Assembly (NCBI GenBank): GCA_022712845.1
Contig: JAFLJV010000195.1
Span: 1-30,672 of the forward strand
Source of the DNA: Sulfurimonas sp.
GTDB taxonomy: Bacteria > Campylobacterota > Campylobacteria > Campylobacterales > Sulfurimonadaceae
Reading direction: 5' to 3'
Length of the DNA stretch: 30,672 nt
Below are positions 1 through 9,960 of this stretch, piece after piece. Position 1 is the stretch's first letter, and every line of letters begins with the position of its first letter. Under the pieces are notes generated by a model. It was not told the DNA's origin and searched no databases. It saw only the letters and a program-made list of their open reading frames with translations. The position numbers and the translations under genes are program-made.

Positions 1-3000
1 ATCAACCTACACTTTTACACGAAGTGAATAAAAATATTCCAAATATGATTTCAAAAATAATAGACAAGCTGATTCAAAAAAAAGCTCAAAATCGTTATCA
101 GAGTGATGAAGCAATTATTTATGATTTACAACAGTGTATAAAAAATATAAAATCAGATGAACAAATCGATAATTTTGAAATTGCTTCCAAAGATCCTACA
201 AGTATCAAGATTGGAGATAAACTCTTTGGAAGAGATAATGAACTTGATAAATTAAAATATATCGCTACTAAAGACATTCATAAAAACTCTGTAAAACTGC
301 TAGTCTCTGGTCAAGAAGGGATAGGAAAAACTAGGTTTATAGAAGAATTCTTTATCTATTTAAATTTACAAAATATCTTCACGATACGGACAAAATTTTA
401 TGAATTTCAAACCTCTATTCCTTATTCAAGTTTTAAAAATATATTTATTCAACTAAATATTCTTTTTACTTCTGAAATTTATAATAACAATCTTTCTCAT
501 ATAAATAAGCATCATGCATCTATTTTAAAATCTATTTTTCCAGAATTAAATACAATGTTCTCAGATATACCAATAGTTAGCAATATTTCATATGTAGATA
601 TAAATATCCAACTTCCACTAGCTCTAAGAGATTTTTTTTCAAACTTTGCAACTGAGGAACGTCCATTAGTAATATTTTTTGATGACCTACAATGGGCGGA
701 TGAAGCATCTATTGAACTTATAAAAAAAAGTATACTTAATTCAAATAATCCTTACCTTCATTTTGTTTGTGCTTACCGTGATAAAGAAATTGAAAAAAAT
801 GTAAATTCTGCTAAGTTAATAAATAAGATAAAAAAAATAAACCATAATTTTTATTATATTTATTTACGCCCACTAAATGAAAATGAGCTTCTATCCATGT
901 TAAAACACACACTTTTAGCTGATGATGAAAAAATAGATAAACTAGCTTCTGCTATTTATAAAAAAACAGATGGAAATCCATTTTATGTTGAAACATTTAT
1001 TAGTTATATGATAGATAAAAATGATTTATATCTTAAAAATGGAAAATGGAATTATTCTATTACTAAAATAAAATCTTATGGTGCTAGTACAAATATGGCT
1101 GAAATTATTAATAATAAATTTTCCAAATTAAGTTTAAATGAACAAACATATTTACAGTATTTGGCAATTTTGGGAAATGATTTCGATATTAAATTAGCAT
1201 ATGAAATTATGGATTTTTATGGATTTTCAAATGATTTAATGAATAAAGCTAAATTAAATAGTTTTATAAATATAGATATGAGTCATTATTATTTTTCACA
1301 TGATCTTATACAAAAAAACATATATGCTTCAATAGATAAAAATAAAAAAAGTAGTATTCATTTAAAGATTGGAAAATACTTAGAAAAAATCTATATAGAC
1401 AATAAATATAGTGACATAATCACACTTGTTAATCACCTAAATAAAGGGTATGTTAAAGATAAATTTCCAAAGAAACTTTTTTTACTTAACATGAAAGCTA
1501 TAGAGGAGATGCTGAAAAACAATGCTTTTTCAATGGCTTTAAATAGAGTGTATTGGATAAAAAATAACCTTCTCGATATTAAATTACAGGAAAAAAATCA
1601 CGCTACCTTTTTTCATTATAAATCACTTTTTGCAAGAATATTATATTTAAATTCAAAACATGATGAAGCATATAAAAAAACGCAAGTATTAATAAACTAT
1701 TCCAATAATATAAATGAAAAACTAAACTGTTTTACTTTATTTAAAGATATATGTGTAACACAAGGAAAAAGATTCAAAGAATTAATTAAATTTGGAAATA
1801 TACTTTTTGAGGTTCTAGGATTAATCGTTCCTAGTTCTAAAAAAGAGCTTAAAACTTCTGTGAAGAATCTTCAAAATAAAATTCTTTGCCATAACCTTTT
1901 TGAAAATACTAATGAAATAAATCATCTTGCAAAATTAGAAAATATAAAAAAGAAAAAAATAATGTCACTTCTAGTGGATTACTGGGAAGCCGCTTATTAC
2001 TTAACTGACATAGAACTGATGCAATGGGCTTATCTCAATATTGTTTATTTTTCATTTAGGTATGGAAATTCAAGTGAATCTGCATTTGGATATGTTCTTT
2101 TTGGAGGTCAGTTAGTATCTCAAGGAAAGTACAAAAAAGGGTTTCTATTTGGTGAAGTAGCACTAAAATTAAATAAAAAGTTATATGATGAAAAAATGCT
2201 TCCTAAGATTCATAATTTTGTTCCTAACTTTATAAGCTCTTATACCAAACCTCTATCTTCAAATATACCGTTATATCAAAAAAGTTTAGCCCAAAGTAAA
2301 ATAAACGGTGATATAGTTTTTGGAACATGGGCTAACTTTTTAATGCATTTTTCAGACTATTTATCTGGAAATAATTTAGATAACATCAGTAAAAGTATTC
2401 ACAATGAAAGCAGCTTTATACTTGAATCAGGTGATGCTAAAATGATTTCTATATTTAAAGTCTTAGTCAATACTATAGATGTGTTACAGGATTTAGATGA
2501 GACTAATATAGAAGAGGAAGAGCTTGCAATAATGATGTGGGAGGAAGAGAACTTTTTTCCTGCATTAGCTTGGTATGCTATTATTAAAGCACAAAACTGT
2601 TTTTTAAACGCAAATTTCGATGAGGGACTTAACTATATAAATACTTATGTTCATACAACTGCAAATGAAGTTATTATGTTTCCCAAACTCACACTTCATT
2701 TTATACGAGCGTTACTGTTATATGGTAAAGAAAATACTTTAAGTATATCTGAGTCAGAAATACTTTTATTGGACTTAGAAGAAATAGATAAGTATTATAA
2801 AGAGACTCCTAGTAATTTTAAATTTCAATACATCTTATTAAAAGCTGAAAAGATGAAAGATTACACCTCTCAATGGGATGTAGCTAAACATTATGATTCT
2901 GCTTTAAAATATGCTAAAAAAATGAAAAATAATTTTTATATTTCTATAGCAGGTTTATGTGCAACTAGATTTTGGAATAGTATGAGAAACAGAGATTTAA

Positions 3001-5096
3001 GTAATTATTACTATACTGAATCAATCATAGGTTTAAATCAGTGGGGTGCATATAGACAATCAAAATATATTAAAAAATTTCTACATGAAAAAGAGCCTAA
3101 AAGTAATAAAAACCTTTTTTATACAACATCCGCTAAATTCCAAGCTCTATTAAAATCATTCAACAAAATATCAATTGCTAAAAATAATGAGGAACTTATA
3201 TATGTATTAATGCATACAATTTTAGAAAATGCTACTGCAAGTAGAGGAGTTCTAATATTTAAAGAACACGGTGATTTTCAAATTAAGGCAAGTATAGACT
3301 TTAAAAAATGTACCATTGAACAATTTGAATTAGCACTTGATGCTTCCATAATGGTACCGAAAAATATAATTTCTTATGTAATAAATACAGGTGAAAAAAT
3401 TACTATACAAAATCCATCTGAAAGTGGAAGATTTCAATTTGATAATTATATAAAGAAATATAAACCAGCGTCATGCGTTGTTATTCCTGCAAAACTAGAA
3501 AAATTTGTAAATGGAGTGATATACTTAGAAAACACTGAGTTAGCAACACCTTTAAATGATGAGAGTATAAAAATTTTAGAACTTTTGCTTGCTCAAGCAC
3601 TGATAGTTTTTAAAAACACCTCTTTATATGAAGAAGTAAGAAACAGTGAAAATAATCTAAACAAGGCTCAAAAATTATCTCACGTTGGTAGCTGGCAATA
3701 TAACGGACATGATAAAAAAGTTATTTGCTCCGAAGAGACATATAGAATTTATGGTTTAAAACCATATAGCTTAGATATTGATTATAACTGGTTTGTAAGA
3801 CATCTTCACCCTGAAGATATAGTGTATGTTAATAATGCTGTAGAAAAAGCTTTTAGCGGAGAGAGATATTATGACATTACACATCGCATTATTACAGTTG
3901 ATGAAGAAGAGAAAATTGTGCATCAGATTGCTGAAGCATATGTGGAAGATGGTGTTCAGATTATGTCAGGGACAATTCAGGATATTACAAAATTAAAAAA
4001 TTCAGAAGAGTTGATATCACGCCTTTCTCAGGTTGTAGAACAAAGTCCTTTTAGTACAATTATTACAGATAAAAAAGGGGTAATAGAATACGTTAATAAT
4101 CAATGTGAAATTATGACTGGTTATAAAAAAGATGAGATTATAGATAAAAATGTAAATATTTTTAAATCCGATGTTCATAATAATAGATTTTATGCCAAAA
4201 TCTGGAAAACAATTACAGATAAAAAAGAAATTTGGCGTGGCACAATAATAAACAAAATCAAAGATTCTAAAATTATTGATTGTGATTCAACAATTTTTCC
4301 AATTTTAAATGATAATAATGAGATTACTAAATTTGTTACAATTCAAGAAGATATAACAGAGCAAAATATTAAAGATAAAATATTTTTAATGCAGACTAGA
4401 CAGGCTCAAATGGGAGAGATGATAAGTATGATTTCTCACCAATGGAGACAACCATTAGCTGCAATTTCTTCAACCTCTATAGATTTGCAAGTAAAATCAC
4501 AACTTAAATATTTTGATATAGAAGAGAAACAAGGAGTAATGGAATATGAGGCATATACAAATAATAGTCTTAATGTTATTGATTCTCTTGTGCGAAACTT
4601 AACGAACACTATAGATGATTTTAGAAACTTCTACAAACCAGATAAACTAGCAGTAACTTTAAAACTAGAGGATGTAATTGAAAAAGCATTAAATATTATC
4701 AAATCGTCACTTATAAATAATAATATAAATATAATTGAAGAGTATAATTCAAATGAAGATATACAACTCTATGATAGTGAAATGATACAAGTTATTTTAA
4801 ATATCTTAAAAAATGCACAAGATAATTTTCAAGAAAAACAGATAGAAAATCAACAAATTATAATTAAAACTGAAAATAGAACCATCTCAATTTATGACAA
4901 TGGTAAAGGGATACCTGAAGATATAATAGGTAGAATATTTGAACCATATTTTTCAACAAAACTTGAAAAGAATGGGACAGGTTTAGGTCTTTATATGTCT
5001 AAAATTATTATTGAAAATCATCATAATGGAAAATTAAGTGTAGAAAACACAGATGATGGAGTATGCTTTAGCATTGAGTTTGGAATGATATCATAG
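1..5096 (+). CDS. Hybrid Ser/Thr kinase / AAA ATPase / GAF-PAS sensor histidine kinase, 5' truncated by the window edge
   Basis: The frame is open from base 3, and its first residues match the end of a Ser/Thr protein kinase domain (IP..IS.II.KLI.K...RYQS.E...YDL), so the GTG at 24 is not the true start and the catalytic lobe lies upstream. Counting from that GTG: an AAA/signal-transduction ATPase module with Walker A GQEGIGKT (about 96-103) and Walker B LVIFFDDLQWAD (215-226); a long helical TPR-like region to about 1030; a GAF domain (about 1040-1196); two PAS domains (about 1212-1320 and 1330-1450); and a histidine kinase with H-box SHQWRQP (His about 1472), N-box NILKNAQDN (about 1592), DNGKGIP and GTGLGLY. 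No receiver domain follows. This matches the family annotated as trifunctional serine/threonine kinase/ATP-binding protein/sensor histidine kinase. The ligand and the partner regulator are unknown. A hairpin follows the stop. Confidence 0.9.
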   Translation, partial: QPTLLHEVNKNIPNMISKIIDKLIQKKAQNRYQSDEAIIYDLQQCIKNIKSDEQIDNFEIASKDPTSIKIGDKLFGRDNELDKLKYIATKDIHKNSVKLLVSGQEGIGKTRFIEEFFIYLNLQNIFTIRTKFYEFQTSIPYSSFKNIFIQLNILFTSEIYNNNLSHINKHHASILKSIFPELNTMFSDIPIVSNISYVDINIQLPLALRDFFSNFATEERPLVIFFDDLQWADEASIELIKKSILNSNNPYLHFVCAYRDKEIEKNVNSAKLINKIKKINHNFYYIYLRPLNENELLSMLKHTLLADDEKIDKLASAIYKKTDGNPFYVETFISYMIDKNDLYLKNGKWNYSITKIKSYGASTNMAEIINNKFSKLSLNEQTYLQYLAILGNDFDIKLAYEIMDFYGFSNDLMNKAKLNSFINIDMSHYYFSHDLIQKNIYASIDKNKKSSIHLKIGKYLEKIYIDNKYSDIITLVNHLNKGYVKDKFPKKLFLLNMKAIEEMLKNNAFSMALNRVYWIKNNLLDIKLQEKNHATFFHYKSLFARILYLNSKHDEAYKKTQVLINYSNNINEKLNCFTLFKDICVTQGKRFKELIKFGNILFEVLGLIVPSSKKELKTSVKNLQNKILCHNLFENTNEINHLAKLENIKKKKIMSLLVDYWEAAYYLTDIELMQWAYLNIVYFSFRYGNSSESAFGYVLFGGQLVSQGKYKKGFLFGEVALKLNKKLYDEKMLPKIHNFVPNFISSYTKPLSSNIPLYQKSLAQSKINGDIVFGTWANFLMHFSDYLSGNNLDNISKSIHNESSFILESGDAKMISIFKVLVNTIDVLQDLDETNIEEEELAIMMWEEENFFPALAWYAIIKAQNCFLNANFDEGLNYINTYVHTTANEVIMFPKLTLHFIRALLLYGKENTLSISESEILLLDLEEIDKYYKETPSNFKFQYILLKAEKMKDYTSQWDVAKHYDSALKYAKKMKNNFYISIAGLCATRFWNSMRNRDLSNYYYTESIIGLNQWGAYRQSKYIKKFLHEKEPKSNKNLFYTTSAKFQALLKSFNKISIAKNNEELIYVLMHTILENATASRGVLIFKEHGDFQIKASIDFKKCTIEQFELALDASIMVPKNIISYVINTGEKITIQNPSESGRFQFDNYIKKYKPASCVVIPAKLEKFVNGVIYLENTELATPLNDESIKILELLLAQALIVFKNTSLYEEVRNSENNLNKAQKLSHVGSWQYNGHDKKVICSEETYRIYGLKPYSLDIDYNWFVRHLHPEDIVYVNNAVEKAFSGERYYDITHRIITVDEEEKIVHQIAEAYVEDGVQIMSGTIQDITKLKNSEELISRLSQVVEQSPFSTIITDKKGVIEYVNNQCEIMTGYKKDEIIDKNVNIFKSDVHNNRFYAKIWKTITDKKEIWRGTIINKIKDSKIIDCDSTIFPILNDNNEITKFVTIQEDITEQNIKDKIFLMQTRQAQMGEMISMISHQWRQPLAAISSTSIDLQVKSQLKYFDIEEKQGVMEYEAYTNNSLNVIDSLVRNLTNTIDDFRNFYKPDKLAVTLKLEDVIEKALNIIKSSLINNNINIIEEYNSNEDIQLYDSEMIQVILNILKNAQDNFQEKQIENQQIIIKTENRTISIYDNGKGIPEDIIGRIFEPYFSTKLEKNGTGLGLYMSKIIIENHHNGKLSVENTDDGVCFSIEFGMIS

Positions 5097-5116
5097 CATA
5101 GAAATAGAATTTTAAT

Positions 5117-5158
5117 AAAGAGTTTATAAATACTGGTCTTTACAAACCCTTTAATTTT
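5117..5158 (+). terminator. Probable terminator after the hybrid kinase gene
   Basis: Arms 5117-5130 and 5139-5152 pair over 14 positions with two mismatches around an 8-base loop. The 3' arm is followed by AATTTT. It sits 20 bases past the kinase stop codon, between convergent genes, so it may stop transcription from both sides. Inferred from base pairing only. Confidence 0.5.
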
Positions 5159-5255
5159 AGTGTGTATGGTCTGCACAAATTCAATAGTACTAGTTATGCG
5201 AATGACACCTCTATTATCTTCTGAATATTTGAAGTGCTCAAACAGAATATCCTAT

Positions 5256-7244
5256 TTAAAAGAATTTTTTTAATAATTCATCAAGCACCTTTTCTCCTGC
5301 TTTTGATTTAATAAATTTTTCTAAATCAATTTTTACTTTTGGAGAATTTATGTCTCCTCTTAAGTTTGCAGGAATCATATTTTTCTTAGCTTGAAGAGTG
5401 ATATCTGAATTTATTGTTTGTTTTTTTGTATCTATTTTTGCACTTTTTGCTTTAATGGATGCTTGTTTTGAGCGAAGATTAAGTGAGGCAACAATCTTTT
5501 CTTTATTTATTATCGCATCTATATCACCATTAAAGTTCTCTCTATACATATCAAATTTTGTGTATTGCTTTATGAGATTAAATGTTTTGTTATTAGCAAA
5601 ATTTCCATTTATTATATCTCCTGTAAAAGTACCTTTAGACGTGAGTAAATTATAATCTACTTTAGCATCAAGAGTTGCTTTAAATATTTCTGGATAAATT
5701 AACATATGCAAAAGTTCCATCGTTTGTACAGATTTTAAATCAGCATTAAAGTCATCATTATGAAGTTTTGCATCAATAGTTCCACCTGCAACTTTAGTAT
5801 GCATTGTAAAATCTAAATCTTTTGCTTTTAATATCTTTCCATTTGCAGTAATTGAACCTTTCATATGTTGTTGTGAGATAAAATAGAGTTTATCAAGATT
5901 TGAGATATTTACTATATAATCACTCTTAAGTGAGGCATCACTTATATTAAATCTTGCACTTTTGATATCAAAATTTGCTATATTTGAATTAAAGTCAACT
6001 TTTGTATCTGCTAAATCTTTATCTAATATAGTTGAAGTAGTTGAGTTAAATGTAATACGAGGCATAGGAGATTTAAACTCATACTCTTTTGTTAAATATT
6101 TTGAATTTAAAACTCCTTTTTTAATAGTAGTACTAACATTACCTTTTAAACTACCACTTCTTAAATCACTAATATTTACTTTTAAATCTAATTCTCCATC
6201 TGTATAATATGGCTGATTTAACATATAAAGTGCTTTTTTTAGTTTTAATTTTTTAATATTCACTTCTACACTTAAAGGTGCAAAATCTTTTAAATATGCT
6301 ACAAACTTTGTGTCTGAAGAGGCTACATCACTTTTACCTTTTACAACTAACTTTTCTTTTGTTCCCTTAACAGTTCCGTCTAATCTAAATTTTCCTCTTA
6401 AGTCACTTCCTATGATGGGTTTTAAAACTGCTAACTCTTTTATGTTAAGTGAGTACTTTATATCACTTTTAAATGGCTCAGGAATTATTTTTCCTGATGA
6501 GAGTATTTTAAAAATATTTGAGCTTAGATTATATTTATAATCAACATCATCACCCTTTAATGTCGCATCAAAATTCATAACAAATGATGTAGATGGGATA
6601 GTGACATTAAAATCTTTCTTCATCAATTTAGAGTTTAATTTTCCATTTTTTGTCTTTAAAGAGATATCTCCATCTAACATATGTGCTTTAATATTTTTAA
6701 AATTGATATCAAAATTAATATCCCCACTTGCATACTGACTCTGAGAACCCATATAAAGTAAAGATGATAATTTTGCCTCTTTTATTTTTGCAATTATTGA
6801 AGTTGGATTCAGATCAGTTAACTCTATATGATATGTTGTATCACTTTTTCCAACATCACTTTTGCCATCAATTTTCATAAATGCCATATCACCTATAACT
6901 GAGCCATTAGTTTTAAGTTTACCTTGCAATGGAGTAATTGTTAAAGGTTGAAGTGTTTCTAAATTGTTTAGTTTTAAGTCATAAACAATATCAAATGATT
7001 TAGCAGATAAAGAATAATTTCCTTTAAGTGAGACAGTATTATTACTACCTAACTCTAAAAATATCTCAAACTCACTCATACTTAAAGAAAAAGTTATAAG
7101 TTTAGAATTTAATTTTGTATTTTCTTTTATTTTTGATTCTATAATAGGCTTAAGTAGTCCATTTCCAAAAGATGTAAAAGCGACTACATATACGATAGCT
7201 ATTAAACCAATAATTATGCCCACTAACCAAGCTAAAAATTTCAT
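5256..7244 (-). CDS. AsmA/TamB-like envelope protein with three internal repeats
   Basis: A 662-residue protein with one N-terminal membrane anchor (about residues 4-24) followed by a long beta-rich region, the layout of AsmA-like/TamB-like proteins that span the periplasm and are linked to outer-membrane lipid homeostasis. Three related blocks begin at about residues 163 (LYMGSQSQYASGDI), 339 (LYMLNQPYYTDGEL) and 512 (LHMLIYPEIFKATL), each running about 50 residues; the first two are also preceded by GKSDV..SDT at about 127 and 303. The spacing is therefore about 175 residues. The C-terminus has the short MIPANLRGDINSPKVKIDLEKF stretch common at AsmA-type ends, here followed by a Lys-rich tail. 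Start ATG is preceded by GGAGAT six bases upstream. It is divergent from grpE. Family-level call; substrate unknown. Confidence 0.75.
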   Translation of the reverse strand: MKFLAWLVGIIIGLIAIVYVVAFTSFGNGLLKPIIESKIKENTKLNSKLITFSLSMSEFEIFLELGSNNTVSLKGNYSLSAKSFDIVYDLKLNNLETLQPLTITPLQGKLKTNGSVIGDMAFMKIDGKSDVGKSDTTYHIELTDLNPTSIIAKIKEAKLSSLLYMGSQSQYASGDINFDINFKNIKAHMLDGDISLKTKNGKLNSKLMKKDFNVTIPSTSFVMNFDATLKGDDVDYKYNLSSNIFKILSSGKIIPEPFKSDIKYSLNIKELAVLKPIIGSDLRGKFRLDGTVKGTKEKLVVKGKSDVASSDTKFVAYLKDFAPLSVEVNIKKLKLKKALYMLNQPYYTDGELDLKVNISDLRSGSLKGNVSTTIKKGVLNSKYLTKEYEFKSPMPRITFNSTTSTILDKDLADTKVDFNSNIANFDIKSARFNISDASLKSDYIVNISNLDKLYFISQQHMKGSITANGKILKAKDLDFTMHTKVAGGTIDAKLHNDDFNADLKSVQTMELLHMLIYPEIFKATLDAKVDYNLLTSKGTFTGDIINGNFANNKTFNLIKQYTKFDMYRENFNGDIDAIINKEKIVASLNLRSKQASIKAKSAKIDTKKQTINSDITLQAKKNMIPANLRGDINSPKVKIDLEKFIKSKAGEKVLDELLKKFF

Positions 7245-7360
7245 ATTATCTCCAATATTTTATATGCTCGTATAATACAATAATTAATAAAAAAAATCTA
7301 AAAATACATACTTGATATAAGTAGACTAAATTAAGCTATATAAAATAACTAAACTTATAC

Positions 7361-7389
7361 TTGACATTGTTACACTCAATCTGTATAAT
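7361..7389 (+). promoter_or_regulatory. Near-consensus sigma-70 promoter of grpE-dnaK
   Basis: TTGACA at 7361-7366 and TATAAT at 7384-7389 are separated by exactly 17 bases, a perfect match to the vegetative promoter consensus. Campylobacterota promoters often lack a clear -35, so this should be a strong one. It lies about 38 bases before the grpE start, and AGGAG at 7409-7413 serves as ribosome binding site with a rather long 13-base spacer. Confidence 0.8.
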
Positions 7390-7426
7390 AGTGGTATATA
7401 TTTACAAAAGGAGTGATTAAACAATT

Positions 7427-7984
7427 ATGTCTAAACAAACTGATGAAGAATTACAAGAAGCACCTCTTAAAGAGGAAAACTTAGAAATAGATTCAAATGA
7501 AGTGGAGGCTGAAGCTGAAGCAGTTGAAAATGAGTTTGATTTACTACAAGAAGAGTTAGTAGCTCTAAAAGATAAATATGCTCGTGTTCATGCTGATTTT
7601 GATAATATCAAAAAAAGACTTGAGCGTGAAAAATATACAGCAGTTGAATACTCAAATGAGAAATTTGCTAAAGATATGATTCCTGTTATGGACGCACTTC
7701 AAATGGCACTTACATCAACAGCAACACTTACCGATCCTCAAGAGCATTTAAATAAGCTAAATGAAGGTATCGAGTTAACTCTTAAGCAGTTTACTACTTC
7801 TTTAGAAAAACATGGTGTAACAATGGTTTCACATGATGAGCCATTTGATCCAAATATTCACAATGCTGTTCAAACAGTTGATAGTGATACTGTAGAGTCT
7901 GGGCAAATTGTTCAAACTTTTCAAACTGGATTTAAATATAAAAATCGCCCGTTACGTGAAGCAATGGTTATTGTAGCAAATTAA
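7427..7984 (+). CDS. grpE: Nucleotide exchange factor GrpE
   Basis: A 185-residue GrpE, the nucleotide exchange factor that releases ADP from DnaK in the cytoplasm. An acidic N-terminal stretch (first 45 residues) leads into a long coiled coil (LLQEELVALKDKYARVHADFDNIKKR), followed by the C-terminal beta domain with the family-typical ending (HNAVQ...G.I.QTFQTGFKYKNRPLREAMVIVA). The length is normal. It is the first gene of an operon with dnaK 89 bases downstream. In Helicobacter and Campylobacter the repressor gene hrcA normally precedes grpE, but here the upstream neighbour is a divergent AsmA-like gene. Confidence 0.97.
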   Translation: MSKQTDEELQEAPLKEENLEIDSNEVEAEAEAVENEFDLLQEELVALKDKYARVHADFDNIKKRLEREKYTAVEYSNEKFAKDMIPVMDALQMALTSTATLTDPQEHLNKLNEGIELTLKQFTTSLEKHGVTMVSHDEPFDPNIHNAVQTVDSDTVESGQIVQTFQTGFKYKNRPLREAMVIVAN

Positions 7985-7988
7985 AATC

Positions 7989-8041
7989 GGAAGTGAGGCT
8001 TTAGCCTCGCAAAAAATAGGCAAGGCTAAAGCCTCGCTTCC
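7989..8041. repeat. Long inverted repeat (REP-like hairpin) between grpE and dnaK
   Basis: Arms 7989-8010 and 8019-8041 pair over 22 positions (20 Watson-Crick pairs, one G-T pair, one mismatch) around the A-rich loop 8011-8018. Each arm also contains the near-palindrome AGGCTTTAGCCT or AGGCTAAAGCCT. The stem is much richer in G+C than its surroundings. There is no T-run after the 3' arm, so it resembles a REP-type or mRNA-processing hairpin more than an intrinsic terminator. Confidence 0.85.
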
Positions 8042-8073
8042 AAATAAAATATAAATAAAATTAAGGAAATAAC

Positions 8074-9960
8074 ATGTCAAAAGTTATAGGAATAGATTTA
8101 GGAACAACAAATTCATGTGTAGCAGTTTACGAAGGTGGTGAAGCTAAAATCATCCCAAATGCAGAGGGTAAAAATACAACTCCATCTATAGTAGCTTTCA
8201 CAGATAAAGGTGATGTTTTAGTTGGTGATCCTGCAAAGCGTCAAGCAATTACAAACCCTGAGAAAACAATCTCTTCAATCAAGAGAATTATGGGTCTTAT
8301 GATGAGTGAAGATAATGCGAAAGAAGCTCACGATAAAGTAACTTACAATATCGTTGAAAAAGATGGAGCAGCTTGTGTTGATGTAGCAGGTAAAATATAT
8401 ACACCTCAAGAAATTTCTGCAAAAATTCTTACAAAACTAAAAGAAGATGCAGAAGCTTACCTAGGTTCAACTGTAACTGACGCTGTTATTACAGTTCCAG
8501 CTTACTTTAACGATTCTCAAAGAAAAGCAACTAAAGACGCTGGTACAATCGCTGGTCTTAATGTTTTAAGAATCATCAACGAGCCAACTGCATCTGCACT
8601 TGCTTATGGACTTGATAGCAAAACTGAAGAAAATGTACTTGTTTATGACCTTGGCGGTGGAACATTTGATGTTACAACTTTAGAAATTTCTGATGGTACT
8701 TTTGAAGTTCTTTCAACTGATGGTAACGCATTTTTAGGTGGAGATGATTTTGATAACAAAATTGTTGATATGTTAAATGCTGATTTTAAAGCTTCTCATG
8801 GAATTGAGCTTAAAAATGACAAAATGGCTCTTCAAAGACTTAAGGATGCAGCTGAAAATGCTAAAAAAGAGTTAAGTTCAGCAACTGAGACTGAAATCAA
8901 CTTACCGTTTATCACTATGACAGAAGCTGGACCACAACATTTAGTTGTAAAACTTACTCGTGCTAAGTTTGAGGGTATGATTTCTGATCTTATAGAAGAA
9001 ACTATTGATCATATTAAAACTGCAATGGATGAGTCTGATTTAAGTAACGATGAGATTAAAGAGATTATCATGGTTGGTGGTTCAACTCGTGTTCCAATGG
9101 CACAAGAAGCTGTATCTAAGTATTTCGGTGGAAAAGAACTTAACAAGGGTGTAAATCCTGATGAAGTTGTTGCTGCTGGTGCTGCTATCCAAGGTGGTGT
9201 TTTAAGAGGAGATGTTAAAGATGTACTTCTTCTTGATGTTACTCCATTATCACTTGGAATTGAGACTCTTGGTGGAGTTATGACTAAGATTATTGAAAAA
9301 GGAACTACAATTCCTGTTAAAAAATCTCAAATCTTCTCAACTGCAGAAGATAACCAACCAGCTGTATCTATCAGCGTTGGTCAAGGTGAGCGTGAGTTTG
9401 CTAAAGACAACAAATCACTTGGTTTATTTGAGCTTGGAGATATTCCAGCAGCTCCAAGAGGTGTACCTCAAATTGAAGTAACTTTTGACATTGATGCAAA
9501 TGGTATCTTAACAGTTAGTTCAACTGATAAAGGTACTGGTAAATCTCAATCAATTACAATCTCTGGGTCATCTGGATTAAGTGAAGAAGAGATTAACAAA
9601 ATGGTTCAAGATGCTGAAGAAAACAAAGCGACTGATGAAGAAAGAAAAATAATGGTTGATTTAAGAAATCAAGCTGACGCGCTTATTGCTCAAACTGAAA
9701 AATCTTTAACTGAAATGGGTGATAAGATTGAAGCTGAAGAAAAAGCTAAAATTGAAACTGCTATTACAGAATTAAAAGATACTTTAAAAGATGAAACTGC
9801 TACTAAAGAGCAAATTGAAGAAAAAGTAAAAGCACTTACAGAATCTGCACATAAAATGGCAGAAGAGATGTATAAAAAAGAGCAAAATCCTGAAGAAGCA
9901 AAAGATGAGAAGAAAAAGAAAAAAGCTGATGAAGATGTTATTGACGCTGAAATAGAGTAG
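8074..9960 (+). CDS. dnaK: Molecular chaperone DnaK (Hsp70)
   Basis: A 628-residue ATP-dependent chaperone that works with DnaJ and GrpE on unfolded proteins in the cytoplasm. The N-terminal phosphate-binding motif [13 protein letters not shown] is at residues 5-17, the second phosphate motif [12 protein letters not shown] near 190, and the hydrophobic interdomain linker [13 protein letters not shown] near 385. A substrate-binding beta domain and helical lid follow. The tail is Lys-rich and ends DVIDAEIE, the usual bacterial DnaK end. Length is normal. The ATG follows AAGGAAATAAC. The gene lies behind the inter-gene hairpin, which could set its dose relative to grpE. No dnaJ is adjacent. Confidence 0.98.
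   Translation: MSKVIGIDLGTTNSCVAVYEGGEAKIIPNAEGKNTTPSIVAFTDKGDVLVGDPAKRQAITNPEKTISSIKRIMGLMMSEDNAKEAHDKVTYNIVEKDGAACVDVAGKIYTPQEISAKILTKLKEDAEAYLGSTVTDAVITVPAYFNDSQRKATKDAGTIAGLNVLRIINEPTASALAYGLDSKTEENVLVYDLGGGTFDVTTLEISDGTFEVLSTDGNAFLGGDDFDNKIVDMLNADFKASHGIELKNDKMALQRLKDAAENAKKELSSATETEINLPFITMTEAGPQHLVVKLTRAKFEGMISDLIEETIDHIKTAMDESDLSNDEIKEIIMVGGSTRVPMAQEAVSKYFGGKELNKGVNPDEVVAAGAAIQGGVLRGDVKDVLLLDVTPLSLGIETLGGVMTKIIEKGTTIPVKKSQIFSTAEDNQPAVSISVGQGEREFAKDNKSLGLFELGDIPAAPRGVPQIEVTFDIDANGILTVSSTDKGTGKSQSITISGSSGLSEEEINKMVQDAEENKATDEERKIMVDLRNQADALIAQTEKSLTEMGDKIEAEEKAKIETAITELKDTLKDETATKEQIEEKVKALTESAHKMAEEMYKKEQNPEEAKDEKKKKKADEDVIDAEIE

Noticed and set aside
7369..7397. A CIRCE operator in front of grpE
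   Set aside because: Only 6 of 9 bases match in each arm and the spacer is 11 instead of 9, so the similarity is no better than expected in A+T-rich DNA.
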